This document shows, in pieces, positions 40,732 through 49,678 of a stretch of 64,000 bases of DNA (positions within the stretch are counted from its first letter, which is position 1; every line of letters starts with the position of its first letter). A program made the translations under genes and the position numbers. Source of the stretch: Chitinimonas sp036961565 (GTDB lineage: Bacteria > Pseudomonadota > Gammaproteobacteria > Burkholderiales > Chitinimonadaceae). The notes below the pieces were generated by a model. It was not told where the DNA came from and made no database searches. It saw only the letters and a program-made list of their open reading frames with translations. Location: assembly GCF_036961565.1 (NCBI RefSeq), contig NZ_JBAMDD010000001.1:466908-530907 (forward strand). Direction: 5' to 3'.

Positions 40732-42372
40732 TTAGAAGTTGTGGTTGATGCCAACCTGGAAGCTGGTTGGATCGGAGCCGCGGGAGGTGTACTGCGCGCT
40801 CTGGATATCACCATTGGGGTGAGCCGCACCGCTGACATAGAAGTTGTAGGCCGCTTCGCTTTCGTTGGCGACCTTGGCTGCCGTGGCGAACAAGTTGGTG
40901 CGGGGGCTCAGTGTCACGACACCGGTCAGCTGAGCGTAGCGGGCGCCGGAGTTGGCCTGCTTGGCTCCGTGCATTTCGGCATCCAGGGCCTGGGCGTAGG
41001 TGGCGATCAGCTCGATCTTGGGGGTGACCTTATGGCTACCGGACAGTACCCAGGCGTCGCGTACATTGTCGCCATAGCCCAGCGCGCCGTTGTACTTGTT
41101 GACCTGGCGCTCAAACACCAGGCCTGCGCGCGTTTCGGGGCTGAAGTACATGCCGTAGGCGGCCTTGATGCCATAGGCGCTATCGAGGGCGCCACCCATG
41201 GAGTACGGGTCGTTGTCACGCATCATGGACAAGCTGGCGAAGACGCCCTTGTTCATGTAGTGGAAGGTCAGCTCGGCACCCCAGGAGTTGAGCTTGCGTT
41301 GGGCGGCCGAGTTGGTCAGGGTTTTGTCCAGTGCGTACTCGACACCCAGTTCGTCCTTGTTCTCACGCGTGTGGACGGCACCCAGCACGGTCAGGCCGTT
41401 CATGGCAGGGCTGCGGTACTGCACTACGTTGTTGTAGCGGTGGCCGACGAAGTAGAAGCCGTTCTGCACCGTGTAGGCACGGGCCTGATTCAACACCTGG
41501 GTGTTGAGTGCGCTACCTGGGGTAAACACCTGGGTCGCGGCGGTGCCCAGCGCGGCCTGCAGCGAAGCACCGGCCTGAACTGGATTGACACCGGAAGCAA
41601 TCAGGGCGCTGGCGATCTGCGGGTTGCTCAGCAGTGCCTGAACGCCACCGCCAGCCTGAGCCAGGATTTGCGCTGGGGTCAGGCCCTGTGCATAGGCTGC
41701 GCCTATGCCATTGCCCAGCGTTGCGGCAATGGTGGCGTTAACGGGTGTGCTCTTGCCGATGGCAGCATCGACGATGGGGGCCAGGGTGGTGCTGAAGGTA
41801 CGCTGGGCTACCACGGTATCGTTGGCGCCTACGGCCAGCGACAGCTGGTTGCTACCCAGCACGGCCAGGGCGGTGGTGTTGAGGCCGGTACGCAGCAGGT
41901 GCAGTTCGTTCGGCACATGCTTTTCGTAGTACATGTCCATCCGGCCCATCTGGATCTGGCCCCAGGAGCCGCGCAAACCGACAAAGGACGGGCGGTTGGC
42001 AAAGCGCGACGTACCGGTATGCGGCGAAGTGATCGCGGCATACCGGTTGTCCTGTGGTCCCAGGGCGGTGATCTTGCCCACGGTGGAGCAGCCACCGAAG
42101 CCGCAGCCGTCATCGGGCTTGATCTGGGTTTCAATCTGGAAGTAAGCGGTCAGATCGTCGTTGATCTCCTCACTGCCACGAAAACCCAGGGTGGAGGCAC
42201 CGTCGGTCACGCGCATGCGGCGCTCGATATTCTGGTTGGCCAGGGTGGCGCCGGTTGCCGCAATGCTTTCGACGCCTAGCGTCATCTTGCCATAGACGGT
42301 AACGGGTTCTGCCGCCTGTGCCGAAGCGGCAAAAGCGCTGGCAAGGGCGAGTGCAAGCAGGCTGCGTTGCAT
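40732..42372 (-). CDS. outer-membrane porin with enlarged constriction loop
   Basis: A 546-residue general porin of the Neisseria/Burkholderia type: signal peptide ending A-S-A-Q-A, first strand V-T-V-Y-G-K-M-T-L-G-V, T-L-G-F-R-G-S-E-E-I near residue 61, and the C-terminal G-I-N-H-N-F with terminal phenylalanine for BAM recognition. Typical members have 350-400 residues. The excess is an Ala/Gln/Thr-rich insert at about residues 172-303, where loop L3 should be. A small C-G-F-G-G-C loop at 90-95 may be disulfide-bonded. Start ATG 42372 has GGAGAA upstream. Confidence 0.9.
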   Translation of the reverse strand: MQRSLLALALASAFAASAQAAEPVTVYGKMTLGVESIAATGATLANQNIERRMRVTDGASTLGFRGSEEINDDLTAYFQIETQIKPDDGCGFGGCSTVGKITALGPQDNRYAAITSPHTGTSRFANRPSFVGLRGSWGQIQMGRMDMYYEKHVPNELHLLRTGLNTTALAVLGSNQLSLAVGANDTVVAQRTFSTTLAPIVDAAIGKSTPVNATIAATLGNGIGAAYAQGLTPAQILAQAGGGVQALLSNPQIASALIASGVNPVQAGASLQAALGTAATQVFTPGSALNTQVLNQARAYTVQNGFYFVGHRYNNVVQYRSPAMNGLTVLGAVHTRENKDELGVEYALDKTLTNSAAQRKLNSWGAELTFHYMNKGVFASLSMMRDNDPYSMGGALDSAYGIKAAYGMYFSPETRAGLVFERQVNKYNGALGYGDNVRDAWVLSGSHKVTPKIELIATYAQALDAEMHGAKQANSGARYAQLTGVVTLSPRTNLFATAAKVANESEAAYNFYVSGAAHPNGDIQSAQYTSRGSDPTSFQVGINHNF

Positions 42373-42689
42373 GGTGTTCTCCACGTAATTCATCAGAGTA
42401 GACTGGGGGTAGTTTGAATATTTACTCTCGATTGTCTCAAGCCGAGCGCTTGCTCAGCAAGCTGCTTGTCATATTGTTGCTAAAGCGCTGCAATACTCTT
42501 TTGTAGTGCATTGAATCAAAAAGAAATAGCTGTTCTGTGATGTTGTCCAGCTGCTTCGGTGCCTCGCCTCAGCCTGCAGCCGGCATCTGCCCGATGCCTG
42601 CGGTTCTGCGTGACGGAGCGTGATGCCAGCCTGGCGCGGGCCTTTCGCATTTTTGCCCTGAGCGGGCTATAAAGAAGGCAGGCTTATGC
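42373..42689. other. 317-base intergenic region between porin and GAF genes
   Basis: No gene is visible. The part nearest the porin is AT-rich and should hold its promoter, though no clear -35/-10 pair could be fixed. A 6-bp stem hairpin (GCTTGC-TCA-GCAAGC, 42448-42462) lies in the presumed porin leader. The GAF gene has AGG about 7 bases before ATG 42690. Confidence 0.5.
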
Positions 42690-43205
42690 ATGGGGGTGGC
42701 AATGCACGATACCAATCTGCTCAAGAACCTGTACACGCTGCTGAATGAAGGCAAGCTGGATAGACCCAAGTTCTTCCAGATGCTGGCGCGCGTGGTGGTG
42801 CAGGAGGTGGGCTGCAGCCGGGGTAGTTTCTGGTTCTATGATGGCGCTTTGCAGGACAAGATCATCTGCGAGAGCCTGTATGACGCCAGCGACAACCAGT
42901 GGAGCAACGGCATGGTCCTGAGCGAGGACGACTATGCGCCGTATTTTGAAACCATGCGCGATATGCGCATGATAGTCGCTGGCGATGCGCGCCAGCATGC
43001 CGCAACCAGTTGCTTCAACGAGGGCTACTTTGAGCCATTGAATATCTACTCGCTGCTGGATGTGGGCATAGAGATGGATGGCAGCCAGATAGGCATAGTC
43101 TGCTGCGAGCAGACGGTGGAGATCAAAGAGTGGACGCAGACCGATGTGCAGTACCTCAAGCAGGTGGTGGCCATGGTGAGTCTGGCGCTTAAAAAGCTGG
43201 GCTGA
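42690..43205 (+). CDS. stand-alone GAF domain protein
   Basis: A 171-residue protein made of one GAF domain: helix L-L-K-N-L-Y-T-L-L-N-E-G, strand S-R-G-S-F-W-F-Y-D-G near residue 44, and S-L-L-D-V-G-I-E-M-D-G-S-Q-I-G-I-V-C-C-E-Q near residue 121. GAF domains bind small ligands or tetrapyrroles. The cysteines in I-V-C-C-E and A-T-S-C-F could carry a ligand, but no bilin-lyase motif is present. It has no output domain, so it probably acts on a partner. Monocistronic with its own terminator. Confidence 0.8.
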   Translation: MGVAMHDTNLLKNLYTLLNEGKLDRPKFFQMLARVVVQEVGCSRGSFWFYDGALQDKIICESLYDASDNQWSNGMVLSEDDYAPYFETMRDMRMIVAGDARQHAATSCFNEGYFEPLNIYSLLDVGIEMDGSQIGIVCCEQTVEIKEWTQTDVQYLKQVVAMVSLALKKLG

Positions 43206-43229
43206 TAGGCTCTGTCCTTGTAGTTGGCT

Positions 43230-43256
43230 ACGCCGCCTCCGGGCGGCGTTTGTTTT
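43230..43256 (+). terminator. rho-independent terminator of the GAF gene
   Basis: 8-bp stem ACGCCGCC / GGCGGCGT, loop TCCG, then TTGTTTT, 25 bases after the stop. Confidence 0.88.
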
Positions 43257-43300
43257 GCCGGTGCTGCCGGCCTTGCTTAACCTCGCTGTTTCCCTCGCAA

Positions 43301-44521
43301 ATGCAAAAGAATCTCACTCGCCTTGGTGGTGGCCTGCTGGCTGCCTTGTTATTGTCCCCCGCACAGGCTGCTGGCATTGCCACCTGGAACCTGGCCTGGC
43401 TGCTGGATCAGGCTAGCCATAGCCGTTGGGTTGCCGCCTGCGATAGCGTGCAATGGCGTACCGCCAGGGAGCTTGAGCAGGAGGGCAAGGCCATGTCCGC
43501 ATCCTTGCGGGGGCTGCCGTACTGTGACGTGCACAATGGCCTGGAGTATGGCAGGGAAGCCAAGTGCAAGGCGGAACTGGGCGAGGTGTACTACCAGCGT
43601 CCCAACCAGCAGGCCTCGTCCTGCCGGGTTGCGCCCGACCTGGCTGATTGGAAGCAGTATGAACGCAAGCTGCAAGGGCTGCGTGAGGGGTTTGCTGCCT
43701 TGGACAAGGCCGGCGTGACCTTGGTGGCACTGCAGGAAGTCAGCAACGATGCAGCCGTGCAAGCAGTCCTGCCTGAGGGCTGGAAGGTGCGGACTACGGC
43801 GGACATGCCCGGCGTGCCTGCCATGCCGCAGCAGGTAGGGGTGGCATGGAAGCCGGCTGGCATCAAGCTGGATACCGCGTCGATCAAGCCGGTGCTGGAA
43901 TTGACCCTGGAAGGTGAGCGGCCGCTGCGGCCAGGCCTGACTTTCAGCGCCAAGCTCAATGGCAAGGCGACGGATTTCCTGCTGGTGCACCTTAAGGCGG
44001 GTTGCCGGTCGCAGCCCATGGATCAGCCAAGCGGACAAAAACCAAACCAGGCGTGCAGCGCCCTGGCACAGCAGACCACCTTGCTGGAGCGATGGATAGA
44101 CGAGCGCGCGGGCAAGCGCTTTGTGGTGATAGGTGACTTCAACCGCAGTCTGTTGAGGGAGCGGGATAGCTACGGCACCAAGCCGCTGGTGCAGTTTGGC
44201 ACGCGTGAGAATGCGGTTGTCTCGGCCATGCTGCCGGAATGGAACGACAACCAGCCTGAGGGCAGCACCATAGTGGTGCTGGATCATCTGCGCAAAGACG
44301 GTGAGGGTGGCGACGGGCTAGTGGCGGGTAGTTGGCACTGCGGTTACACCAAGGGCATAGACCATGTGGTCATCAGTGGCGCGCTGGCGGCAGATCTGGG
44401 CGATGCCGAGCGGATTGTGCGCCCTATGGGCTTTACGCTGGATGGCAAGCCTCTGGCAGTGCGTGATCCTTCTGTGGTGGCGCCGTCCGATCACTGTGCC
44501 CGTTATGTAAGCCTGGACTGA
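43301..44521 (+). CDS. exported endonuclease/exonuclease/phosphatase family protein
   Basis: A 406-residue secreted metal-dependent phosphoesterase. Signal peptide cleaved after A-Q-A near residue 24. The catalytic set of the EEP fold is present: N in A-T-W-N-L-A-W-L, E in V-A-L-Q-E-V near residue 146, D-x-N in V-I-G-D-F-N-R near residue 283, and S-D-H in A-P-S-D-H-C near the end. Six or more cysteines suggest periplasmic disulfides. Whether the substrate is DNA, a nucleotide or a phospholipid is unknown. A strong terminator follows. Confidence 0.87.
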   Translation: MQKNLTRLGGGLLAALLLSPAQAAGIATWNLAWLLDQASHSRWVAACDSVQWRTARELEQEGKAMSASLRGLPYCDVHNGLEYGREAKCKAELGEVYYQRPNQQASSCRVAPDLADWKQYERKLQGLREGFAALDKAGVTLVALQEVSNDAAVQAVLPEGWKVRTTADMPGVPAMPQQVGVAWKPAGIKLDTASIKPVLELTLEGERPLRPGLTFSAKLNGKATDFLLVHLKAGCRSQPMDQPSGQKPNQACSALAQQTTLLERWIDERAGKRFVVIGDFNRSLLRERDSYGTKPLVQFGTRENAVVSAMLPEWNDNQPEGSTIVVLDHLRKDGEGGDGLVAGSWHCGYTKGIDHVVISGALAADLGDAERIVRPMGFTLDGKPLAVRDPSVVAPSDHCARYVSLD

Positions 44522-44532
44522 CAATCAACCCT

Positions 44533-44579
44533 GGGCCGGTGCCTGCGCTGACTTGAGCGGGCACCGGCCCGGTTTTCTT
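44533..44579 (+). terminator. rho-independent terminator of the EEP gene
   Basis: An 11-bp GC-rich stem (44533-44543 with 44560-44570), 16-base loop, then GGTTTTCTT. Confidence 0.8.
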
Positions 44580-44592
44580 GGCACAAGCGCGC

Positions 44593-44622
44593 TTGATGAA
44601 TGAACGAATGTTCGTTCATGAT
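44593..44622 (+). promoter_or_regulatory. tetR-DUF418 promoter with TetR-type operator
   Basis: The perfect 9-bp inverted repeat ATGAACGAA-TG-TTCGTTCAT (44600-44619) lies within and just past the spacer of a weak promoter (TTGATG 44593, 18 bases, CATGAT 44617). This is a classic autoregulatory TetR layout. AAGGAGG follows as an ideal ribosome site for ATG 44644. Confidence 0.75.
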
Positions 44623-44643
44623 TTGATAAGGAGGATATCAAGC

Positions 44644-45264
44644 ATGAGTACAAAACAAAAGCTGCCGCGCTCGGACAAGACTGAGCTACGGCGTTTGCAC
44701 ATATTGGACGCTGCACTGACTTGCTTTACCCAGCATGGCTTTCACCAGACCAGCATGCGCGACATCGCCACGGCGGCTGGGGTCAGCCTGGGCAATCTGT
44801 ATAACCACTTCAGCGGCAAGGAGGCCTTGATCATTGAGATTGCGGCGCTGGAAGCCGCTGAGTTGCAACTGCTGATCGAAGGCTTGAGGACGGAGCCCGA
44901 CGCTATTGCGGCGCTGGACGTATTTGTACGGCGCTACCTAGCCAATTGCATGCAGCAAGAGACCGTGGTGCTGACCATAGAGGTCATGGCCGAGGCTGTG
45001 CGCAATCCGCGGGTGGCGCAGCACTTTGCCGACAACCGCCGGTATCTCGCGGTTGCCCTGGCGCATGTGCTGCAACATGCCGCCGATACGGGCAGTGCGC
45101 CTGGTGTCTGGCAGGCGGCGGAGGCCGCCGAGGCGGTGCTGGATATCATAGAGGGCGCGGCATTCCGTACTGTGCTGCTGCCTGGTACCACCGCGCCAGC
45201 CACAGTGGAGACCGTGTTGCGTGCCGTGCAGGCCTTGCTGGGTGTAAGGAGGCAGCATGCGTAA
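44644..45264 (+). CDS. TetR/AcrR family regulator
   Basis: A 206-residue repressor-type regulator. The N-terminal helix-turn-helix is I-L-D-A-A-L-T-C-F-T-Q-H-G-F-H-Q-T-S-M near residue 20 and I-A-T-A-A-G-V-S-L-G-N-L-Y-N-H-F near residue 42. The C-terminal ligand pocket is unassignable. A perfect palindrome 25 bases before its start is the probable operator, so it is likely autoregulated and controls the DUF418 gene, which it overlaps by 8 bases. Confidence 0.93.
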   Translation: MSTKQKLPRSDKTELRRLHILDAALTCFTQHGFHQTSMRDIATAAGVSLGNLYNHFSGKEALIIEIAALEAAELQLLIEGLRTEPDAIAALDVFVRRYLANCMQQETVVLTIEVMAEAVRNPRVAQHFADNRRYLAVALAHVLQHAADTGSAPGVWQAAEAAEAVLDIIEGAAFRTVLLPGTTAPATVETVLRAVQALLGVRRQHA

Positions 45265-46324
45265 TGCAACTGAATCAGCGCGCCTGGATGGATTGGATCT
45301 GGCGCGCTTTTTGGCGTTTGCCGGCATGCTGTTGGTGAATTTCAGGCTGGCGATGATGGGCCCAGTAACAGAGCAGGGCTGGAGTAGCTGGTTTGACCTG
45401 CTGGAAGGGCGTGCATCGGCTACCTTTGTCACCTTGGCCGGTGTGGGCCTGAGTGTTGCGGCCGCACGTGGTGCATTTGACGCACTGCGCTTGGCCACCT
45501 GGCGTCGGGCTGCCTTCCTGCTGGTGCTGGGGCTACTTAACTACAGCGTGTTCGTGGCCGACATCCTGCATTACTACGCTTGCTACTTTGCCCTGGGCGT
45601 ATGCTGCCTGGGCTGGCGCAACCGTAGCCTGCATATCCTGATCGGCCTGCTGGTAGCGGGGTTTGTGGTGCTGGCCTGTCTGTTGGATTATGGCAAGGGC
45701 TGGGACTGGGCTAGCTTGGGCTATGTCGACTTTTGGACTCTGCCAGGGTTTGCGCGCAACCTGCTGTTCAATGGCTGGCACCCTTTGCTGCCTTGGCTGG
45801 CCTTCTTTGTACTGGGTATACGGCTGGGACGCCTGCGACTGGACGACGCGGCCACACAGCGTCGATTGATGACCTGGGGGGCGCTGGCCATGGTGCTGGC
45901 CCACGGGCTTTCAGCTGGTTTGCGTAGCCTGCTGGCTGCACATCCAGGCTTGCATGGCTTGCTGGGTACGGCGCCAATACCACCTGTGCCGCTGTATATG
46001 CTGGCGGGTGGTGGGGCAGCTTGCCTGGCGCTGGGGGCGTGCCTGTGGCTAGGGCAGCAGTTGGCGCGGCGACCAGGTATGGCGCGCAACTGCCTGGCCT
46101 TGCTCACTTGTACTGGTAGGCAAACGCTGACCCTGTATATCGCGCATATTCTCCTGGGCATGGGCATTCTGGAGGCACTAGGCATGCTGGGCAGCCAGTC
46201 GCCGCAGTCGGTGCTGCTGGCGTCTTTGCTGTTCTGCACGGGTGCCGTACTCTATGCCAATCTATGGTCGCGCTGGTTTGAACGTGGCCCCATGGAGATG
46301 CTGATGCGCAAGGTGGCCGGCTAG
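45257..46324 (+). CDS. DUF418-type multi-spanning membrane protein
   Basis: A 355-residue inner-membrane protein with about nine or ten hydrophobic segments. The opening L-D-G-L-D-L-A-R-F-L-A-F-A-G-M-L-L-V-N resembles the acyltransferase-like DUF418/heparan-N-acetyltransferase superfamily, and the end W-F-E-R-G-P-M-E-M-L-M-R is the DUF418 signature. Function unknown; acyl transfer across the membrane is possible by family analogy. Co-translated with and probably regulated by the TetR gene upstream. Confidence 0.8.
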   Translation: MRNATESARLDGLDLARFLAFAGMLLVNFRLAMMGPVTEQGWSSWFDLLEGRASATFVTLAGVGLSVAAARGAFDALRLATWRRAAFLLVLGLLNYSVFVADILHYYACYFALGVCCLGWRNRSLHILIGLLVAGFVVLACLLDYGKGWDWASLGYVDFWTLPGFARNLLFNGWHPLLPWLAFFVLGIRLGRLRLDDAATQRRLMTWGALAMVLAHGLSAGLRSLLAAHPGLHGLLGTAPIPPVPLYMLAGGGAACLALGACLWLGQQLARRPGMARNCLALLTCTGRQTLTLYIAHILLGMGILEALGMLGSQSPQSVLLASLLFCTGAVLYANLWSRWFERGPMEMLMRKVAG

Positions 46325-46369
46325 CGGCGTATGATTGCGGTATCGACTACCCGCTGGCCAGAGCACGCT

Positions 46370-47137
46370 ATGCCTCACGATTTCTCTGACGACGAACTGC
46401 TGCGCTACAGCCGCCATATCCTGCTGGATGAAGTTGGCATCGAGGGCCAGCGCAAGCTGGCCGATGCCACGGCCTTGATTATCGGGGTGGGTGGGTTGGG
46501 TTCGCCCGCCGCGCTCTATCTGGCGTCTGCTGGGGTGGGCCATTTGATGCTGGCCGATGCGGACACGGTGGAACTGACCAATCTGCAGCGGCAGATCGTG
46601 CATCGGCAGGATAGCTTGGGGCTGAGCAAGGTTGACTCTGCCCGCCAGACGCTGGCCGGCATCAATTCTCAGGTACGGGTAGAGCCCATGGCCCTGCGGC
46701 TGGCTGGCGAAGCCTTGATGGAAGCGGTGGCCAGGGCTGATGTGGTGCTGGATTGCTCTGACAACTTCCCCACACGCCATGCGGTCAACCGGGCCTGTGT
46801 GGCACAGGGCAAGCCCTTGGTGTCAGGGGCAGCGGTGCGTTTTGATGGGCAGTTTGCGGTGTTTGATACGCGTGTGGCGGATAGTCCCTGCTACCGCTGC
46901 CTGTTCCCCGAGGAAGGCGAGGCCAGCGATGGTCCGTGTGCCACATTCGGGGTGTTTGCACCTCTGGTCGGCATTATTGGTGCCATGCAGGCGGCCGAGG
47001 CACTGAAGCTGCTGGTGGGTATGCCCGATACCCCGCTAGGCAAGCTGGTGACGCTGGATTTGCGCAGCCACAACTGGCGCACCTTGCGCTTCAAGCGCGA
47101 TACCGCGTGCCCGGTCTGCAATGCTGCGCGCGGCTAG
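46370..47137 (+). CDS. moeB: MoeB/ThiF-type adenylyltransferase
   Basis: A 255-residue E1-like enzyme that adenylates the C-terminal glycine of a small sulfur carrier (MoaD or ThiS). ATP loop G-V-G-G-L-G-S near residue 39; catalytic region D-x-D-T-V-E-L-T-N-L-Q-R-Q near residue 64; two zinc knuckles, C-Y-R-C near residue 172 and C-P-V-C near residue 248. ATG 46370 precedes the conserved R-Y-S-R-H-I-L-L-D-E-V-G. No moaD or thiS gene is adjacent, so molybdopterin versus thiamin use is open; a fused rhodanese domain is absent. Confidence 0.9.
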   Translation: MPHDFSDDELLRYSRHILLDEVGIEGQRKLADATALIIGVGGLGSPAALYLASAGVGHLMLADADTVELTNLQRQIVHRQDSLGLSKVDSARQTLAGINSQVRVEPMALRLAGEALMEAVARADVVLDCSDNFPTRHAVNRACVAQGKPLVSGAAVRFDGQFAVFDTRVADSPCYRCLFPEEGEASDGPCATFGVFAPLVGIIGAMQAAEALKLLVGMPDTPLGKLVTLDLRSHNWRTLRFKRDTACPVCNAARG

Positions 47138-47285
47138 CCATGCCGCGCTGCGATTTGACGTCAAGCACCTGCAGTAGTCGCACCACGGGGTGCCAGTACG
47201 AGGCAAGGCTGGGTTTGCACGGGATCGCTGGCGGGTTGTGCCGGTAGCCTAAGGTGGGGTGGCACGCCCTGAAGCGGTTTGACGC

Positions 47286-48068
47286 TCAGTCGGCCTCGTT
47301 ATAATTCAGGCTGGCCTTGGCGGCCTGGTATTCGTTGGAGTCTCGCGCCTGCACAAAGGCCTGCCAGATGGCTTTGACGCGCTTGGGGTCGGCCTTGTAG
47401 CGCTGGTGCGATACCACCAGGTAAGTGGGGTATTCCTGGAACGAGATGGGCAGCCGCTCAATGGTGGCGCCGAAATCAGCCACCTCCTTGAGCAGGGGGT
47501 CGGCTACCGGTGCCTGCAGTATCGCGCCATCAACCATGCCGGCCGATACCTTACGCAGTATCTGGTAGGGCTCCTTGTCGGTCTCGTCTACCTGGGCACC
47601 CATCTGCTTGAGCATGCGTGCTGCGACAAAGCCCGGCTGCACGGCAATAGGTTTACGCTGGCCCATCACCTTCTGGCCATCCCAGCCCAGCGTGCTGGCG
47701 CGGTTGCGGTAGAGCGGAAAGCGGTCGATATACAGCCTTTGGGTCGTGTCGGGCTTGCAAGGCTCGCCTGGGTATACGCCAATCTCGCAACGTTCCTGCA
47801 GAAAGCCTGCACCTACCACGCCATCCATGATGCCGCTCTTGACATCAGCCAGGCAGCGCTTCCAGGGTAGCCATACCAGTTCGATACGGGCATCGGCACG
47901 CTTGGCTGCCAATTTGGCCATGGTGGCGTAGAGACCTTCGCGGTCTTTCATGATCCACGGGTAGGTTTCGTTATCCTCGTGGCAGAAACGCCAGGTCGCC
48001 TCGGCCGCCGAGGCGCCAGACAAGGTCAGGCAGCACACGATAGGCAGCAGCAGACGAGAGAGTGACAT
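47286..48068 (-). CDS. periplasmic solute-binding protein (transporter substrate-binding domain)
   Basis: A 260-residue exported protein with a signal peptide ending A-S-A-A near residue 22 and a family 3 type binding fold: W-R-F-C-H-E-D-N-E-T-Y-P-W, D-V-K-S-G-I-M-D-G-V-V-G-A in the middle, and V-S-A-G-M-V-D-G-A-I-L-Q. Four cysteines suggest one or two disulfides. No transporter genes are adjacent, as for its distant relative at 3360-4094. Ligand unknown. Confidence 0.82.
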   Translation of the reverse strand: MSLSRLLLPIVCCLTLSGASAAEATWRFCHEDNETYPWIMKDREGLYATMAKLAAKRADARIELVWLPWKRCLADVKSGIMDGVVGAGFLQERCEIGVYPGEPCKPDTTQRLYIDRFPLYRNRASTLGWDGQKVMGQRKPIAVQPGFVAARMLKQMGAQVDETDKEPYQILRKVSAGMVDGAILQAPVADPLLKEVADFGATIERLPISFQEYPTYLVVSHQRYKADPKRVKAIWQAFVQARDSNEYQAAKASLNYNEAD

Positions 48069-48103
48069 GGCGTTCTCTAAGATGTTTGAATTTATATATT
48101 AGC

Positions 48104-48880
48104 CTAATCTTTCATAGCTGGCAGGTCGAGTACCGCTCGTGCATTTTTGCTGGTGGCCTGGGCCAGGCTGGCGGGGTCCATGCCCCGCAGTTCGGCCAAC
48201 AGGCTGGCTATGCGCGGCAGGTAGGCTGGCTCGTTGCGTTGCTGATAGGCCCACTCGGGTGAGATATCTGGGGCGTCGGTCTCTAGCACGATGCTGTCTA
48301 ATGGCAGGGTGGCGGCCAGCCGGCGGATATTGAGGGCGCGCTCGAAGGTAAGGTTGCCGCCAAAGCCCAGTTTCATGCCCTGCGCTATATAGGCATCTGC
48401 CTGTTGCGGGCTGCCGTTGAAGGCATGCGCTATGCCGCGCCGTATGCCAAAGCGCCGCAACTGCTTCAGAACCTGATCCTGCGATTTACGTACATGCAGC
48501 AGCACCGGCAAGTCAAAGTCGCGGGCCAGCTTGAGCTGGGCGGCAAACAGCTCGGTCTGGCGGTTGGCATCCAGGCCCGGCACAAAAAAGTCCAGGCCTA
48601 TCTCGCCCACGGCGACCGGGCGCTCGGCTTCGATCAAGGCTTGTAGCGCAGGCAGGTGGGCATCCCGGTGGCTGCGCTCGTAGATGGGATGGAAGCCCAG
48701 CGCAACCGGGCAGCCATAGCGCTGGCGCATGGCGAGCGTGGCGGGAATGGTATCCAGCGAGATGGCGGGCACGACCAGCGTATGCACGCCACCATCACAC
48801 GCCCGCGCCACCACAGCATCGCGGTCAGCGTCGAACTCGGGGGCGTCAAGGTGGCAATGGGTATCGATAAGATCAAGCAT
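48104..48880 (-). CDS. tatD: TatD family metal-dependent hydrolase
   Basis: A 258-residue TIM-barrel deoxyribonuclease-like hydrolase. Metal ligands H-x-H in I-D-T-H-C-H-L-D (residues 6-11), Glu in V-G-E-I-G-L-D near residue 92, His in L-L-H-V-R and A-H-A-F-N-G, and Asp in E-T-D-A-P near residue 203. TatD-type enzymes act in DNA repair or D-aminoacyl-tRNA processing. ATG 48880 opens the conserved M-L-D-L-I-D-T-H. The paralogue (TatD, YcfH or YjjV) cannot be resolved by eye. Confidence 0.92.
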   Translation of the reverse strand: MLDLIDTHCHLDAPEFDADRDAVVARACDGGVHTLVVPAISLDTIPATLAMRQRYGCPVALGFHPIYERSHRDAHLPALQALIEAERPVAVGEIGLDFFVPGLDANRQTELFAAQLKLARDFDLPVLLHVRKSQDQVLKQLRRFGIRRGIAHAFNGSPQQADAYIAQGMKLGFGGNLTFERALNIRRLAATLPLDSIVLETDAPDISPEWAYQQRNEPAYLPRIASLLAELRGMDPASLAQATSKNARAVLDLPAMKD

Positions 48881-49005
48881 GGCGCTACTGTAGCGCGGCT
48901 GGCTGCCCTTGGGCAGCGGGCGTTGACCGCAGTCGGGTATTGATGGCGGCACGGGCTTGGTCGGGCCTAGAATGAAGTTACCTGATAGCGCTTTGCCTAA
49001 CGACC

Positions 49006-49518
49006 ATGTCACAAGCCGATACCAGCCTGAAAGCCCTGAAACTGGATGCTTTCGACCTGCTCAATACCCCCAGCCTGCGCGCCAAGCTTGATGTGAGCGA
49101 GGCGCTGACTGAGCTGGATGGTGCCGAAATCGGCCATCTTGCCACCCAGCTCAAGGCATTTGCCCTGCCGGCGGGTACGGTGCTGTTCAAAGAGGGCGAG
49201 GCCGCCGGCTATATGGGTATGGTGCTCGATGGCCGCTTGATCGTGACCAAGCGTAACGATGAGGCCTCGGGCAAGCCCTTGTACAGCATGTCGGCAGGCA
49301 AGGTGTTTGGCGAGATGGCCATATTGGATGGCGAACCACGCTCGGCCACGGTGATGGCGCCGGTGGATACCCAGATTGCCCTGTTGTCACGCGAGGCGTT
49401 TGACCGCTTGTGTGTTGAGCGGCCCGTCATAGCGCTCAAGATACTACGCCGCCTGGGGCGCTTGCTGTCGCAACGCCTGCGGCGCACCAGCGGCCTGCTG
49501 GTCGATTATCTACCTTAG
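49006..49518 (+). CDS. cyclic nucleotide-binding domain protein without HTH
   Basis: A 170-residue protein consisting of a short helical N-terminus and one CNMP-binding domain. The phosphate-binding cassette reads F-G-E-M-A-I-L-D-G-E-P-R-S-A-T-V near residue 105, with the Glu and Arg that contact ribose and phosphate in CRP-type proteins. No DNA-binding domain follows, so it is not a CRP-like regulator and probably acts by contact with a partner. A small nucleotide cyclase lies elsewhere in the window (5894-6478). The strand R-R-L-G-R-L-L-S-Q-R-L-R-R ends it with a basic helix. Confidence 0.86.
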   Translation: MSQADTSLKALKLDAFDLLNTPSLRAKLDVSEALTELDGAEIGHLATQLKAFALPAGTVLFKEGEAAGYMGMVLDGRLIVTKRNDEASGKPLYSMSAGKVFGEMAILDGEPRSATVMAPVDTQIALLSREAFDRLCVERPVIALKILRRLGRLLSQRLRRTSGLLVDYLP

Positions 49519-49678
49519 CGACCTTGGCGCCTGCCCGCTGTGCGGTACTGGTGCGTAAGCAGGCTGGCTATGCACCTTGGCAGCGCCAAATCGCCCTGGC
49601 ATTCCCCTAAAACCGCCTTGTTCAGATGGCACGGCCATTGCTGGGTAGCTGCTGCCATCCACAATAAGGAGACAAGGC

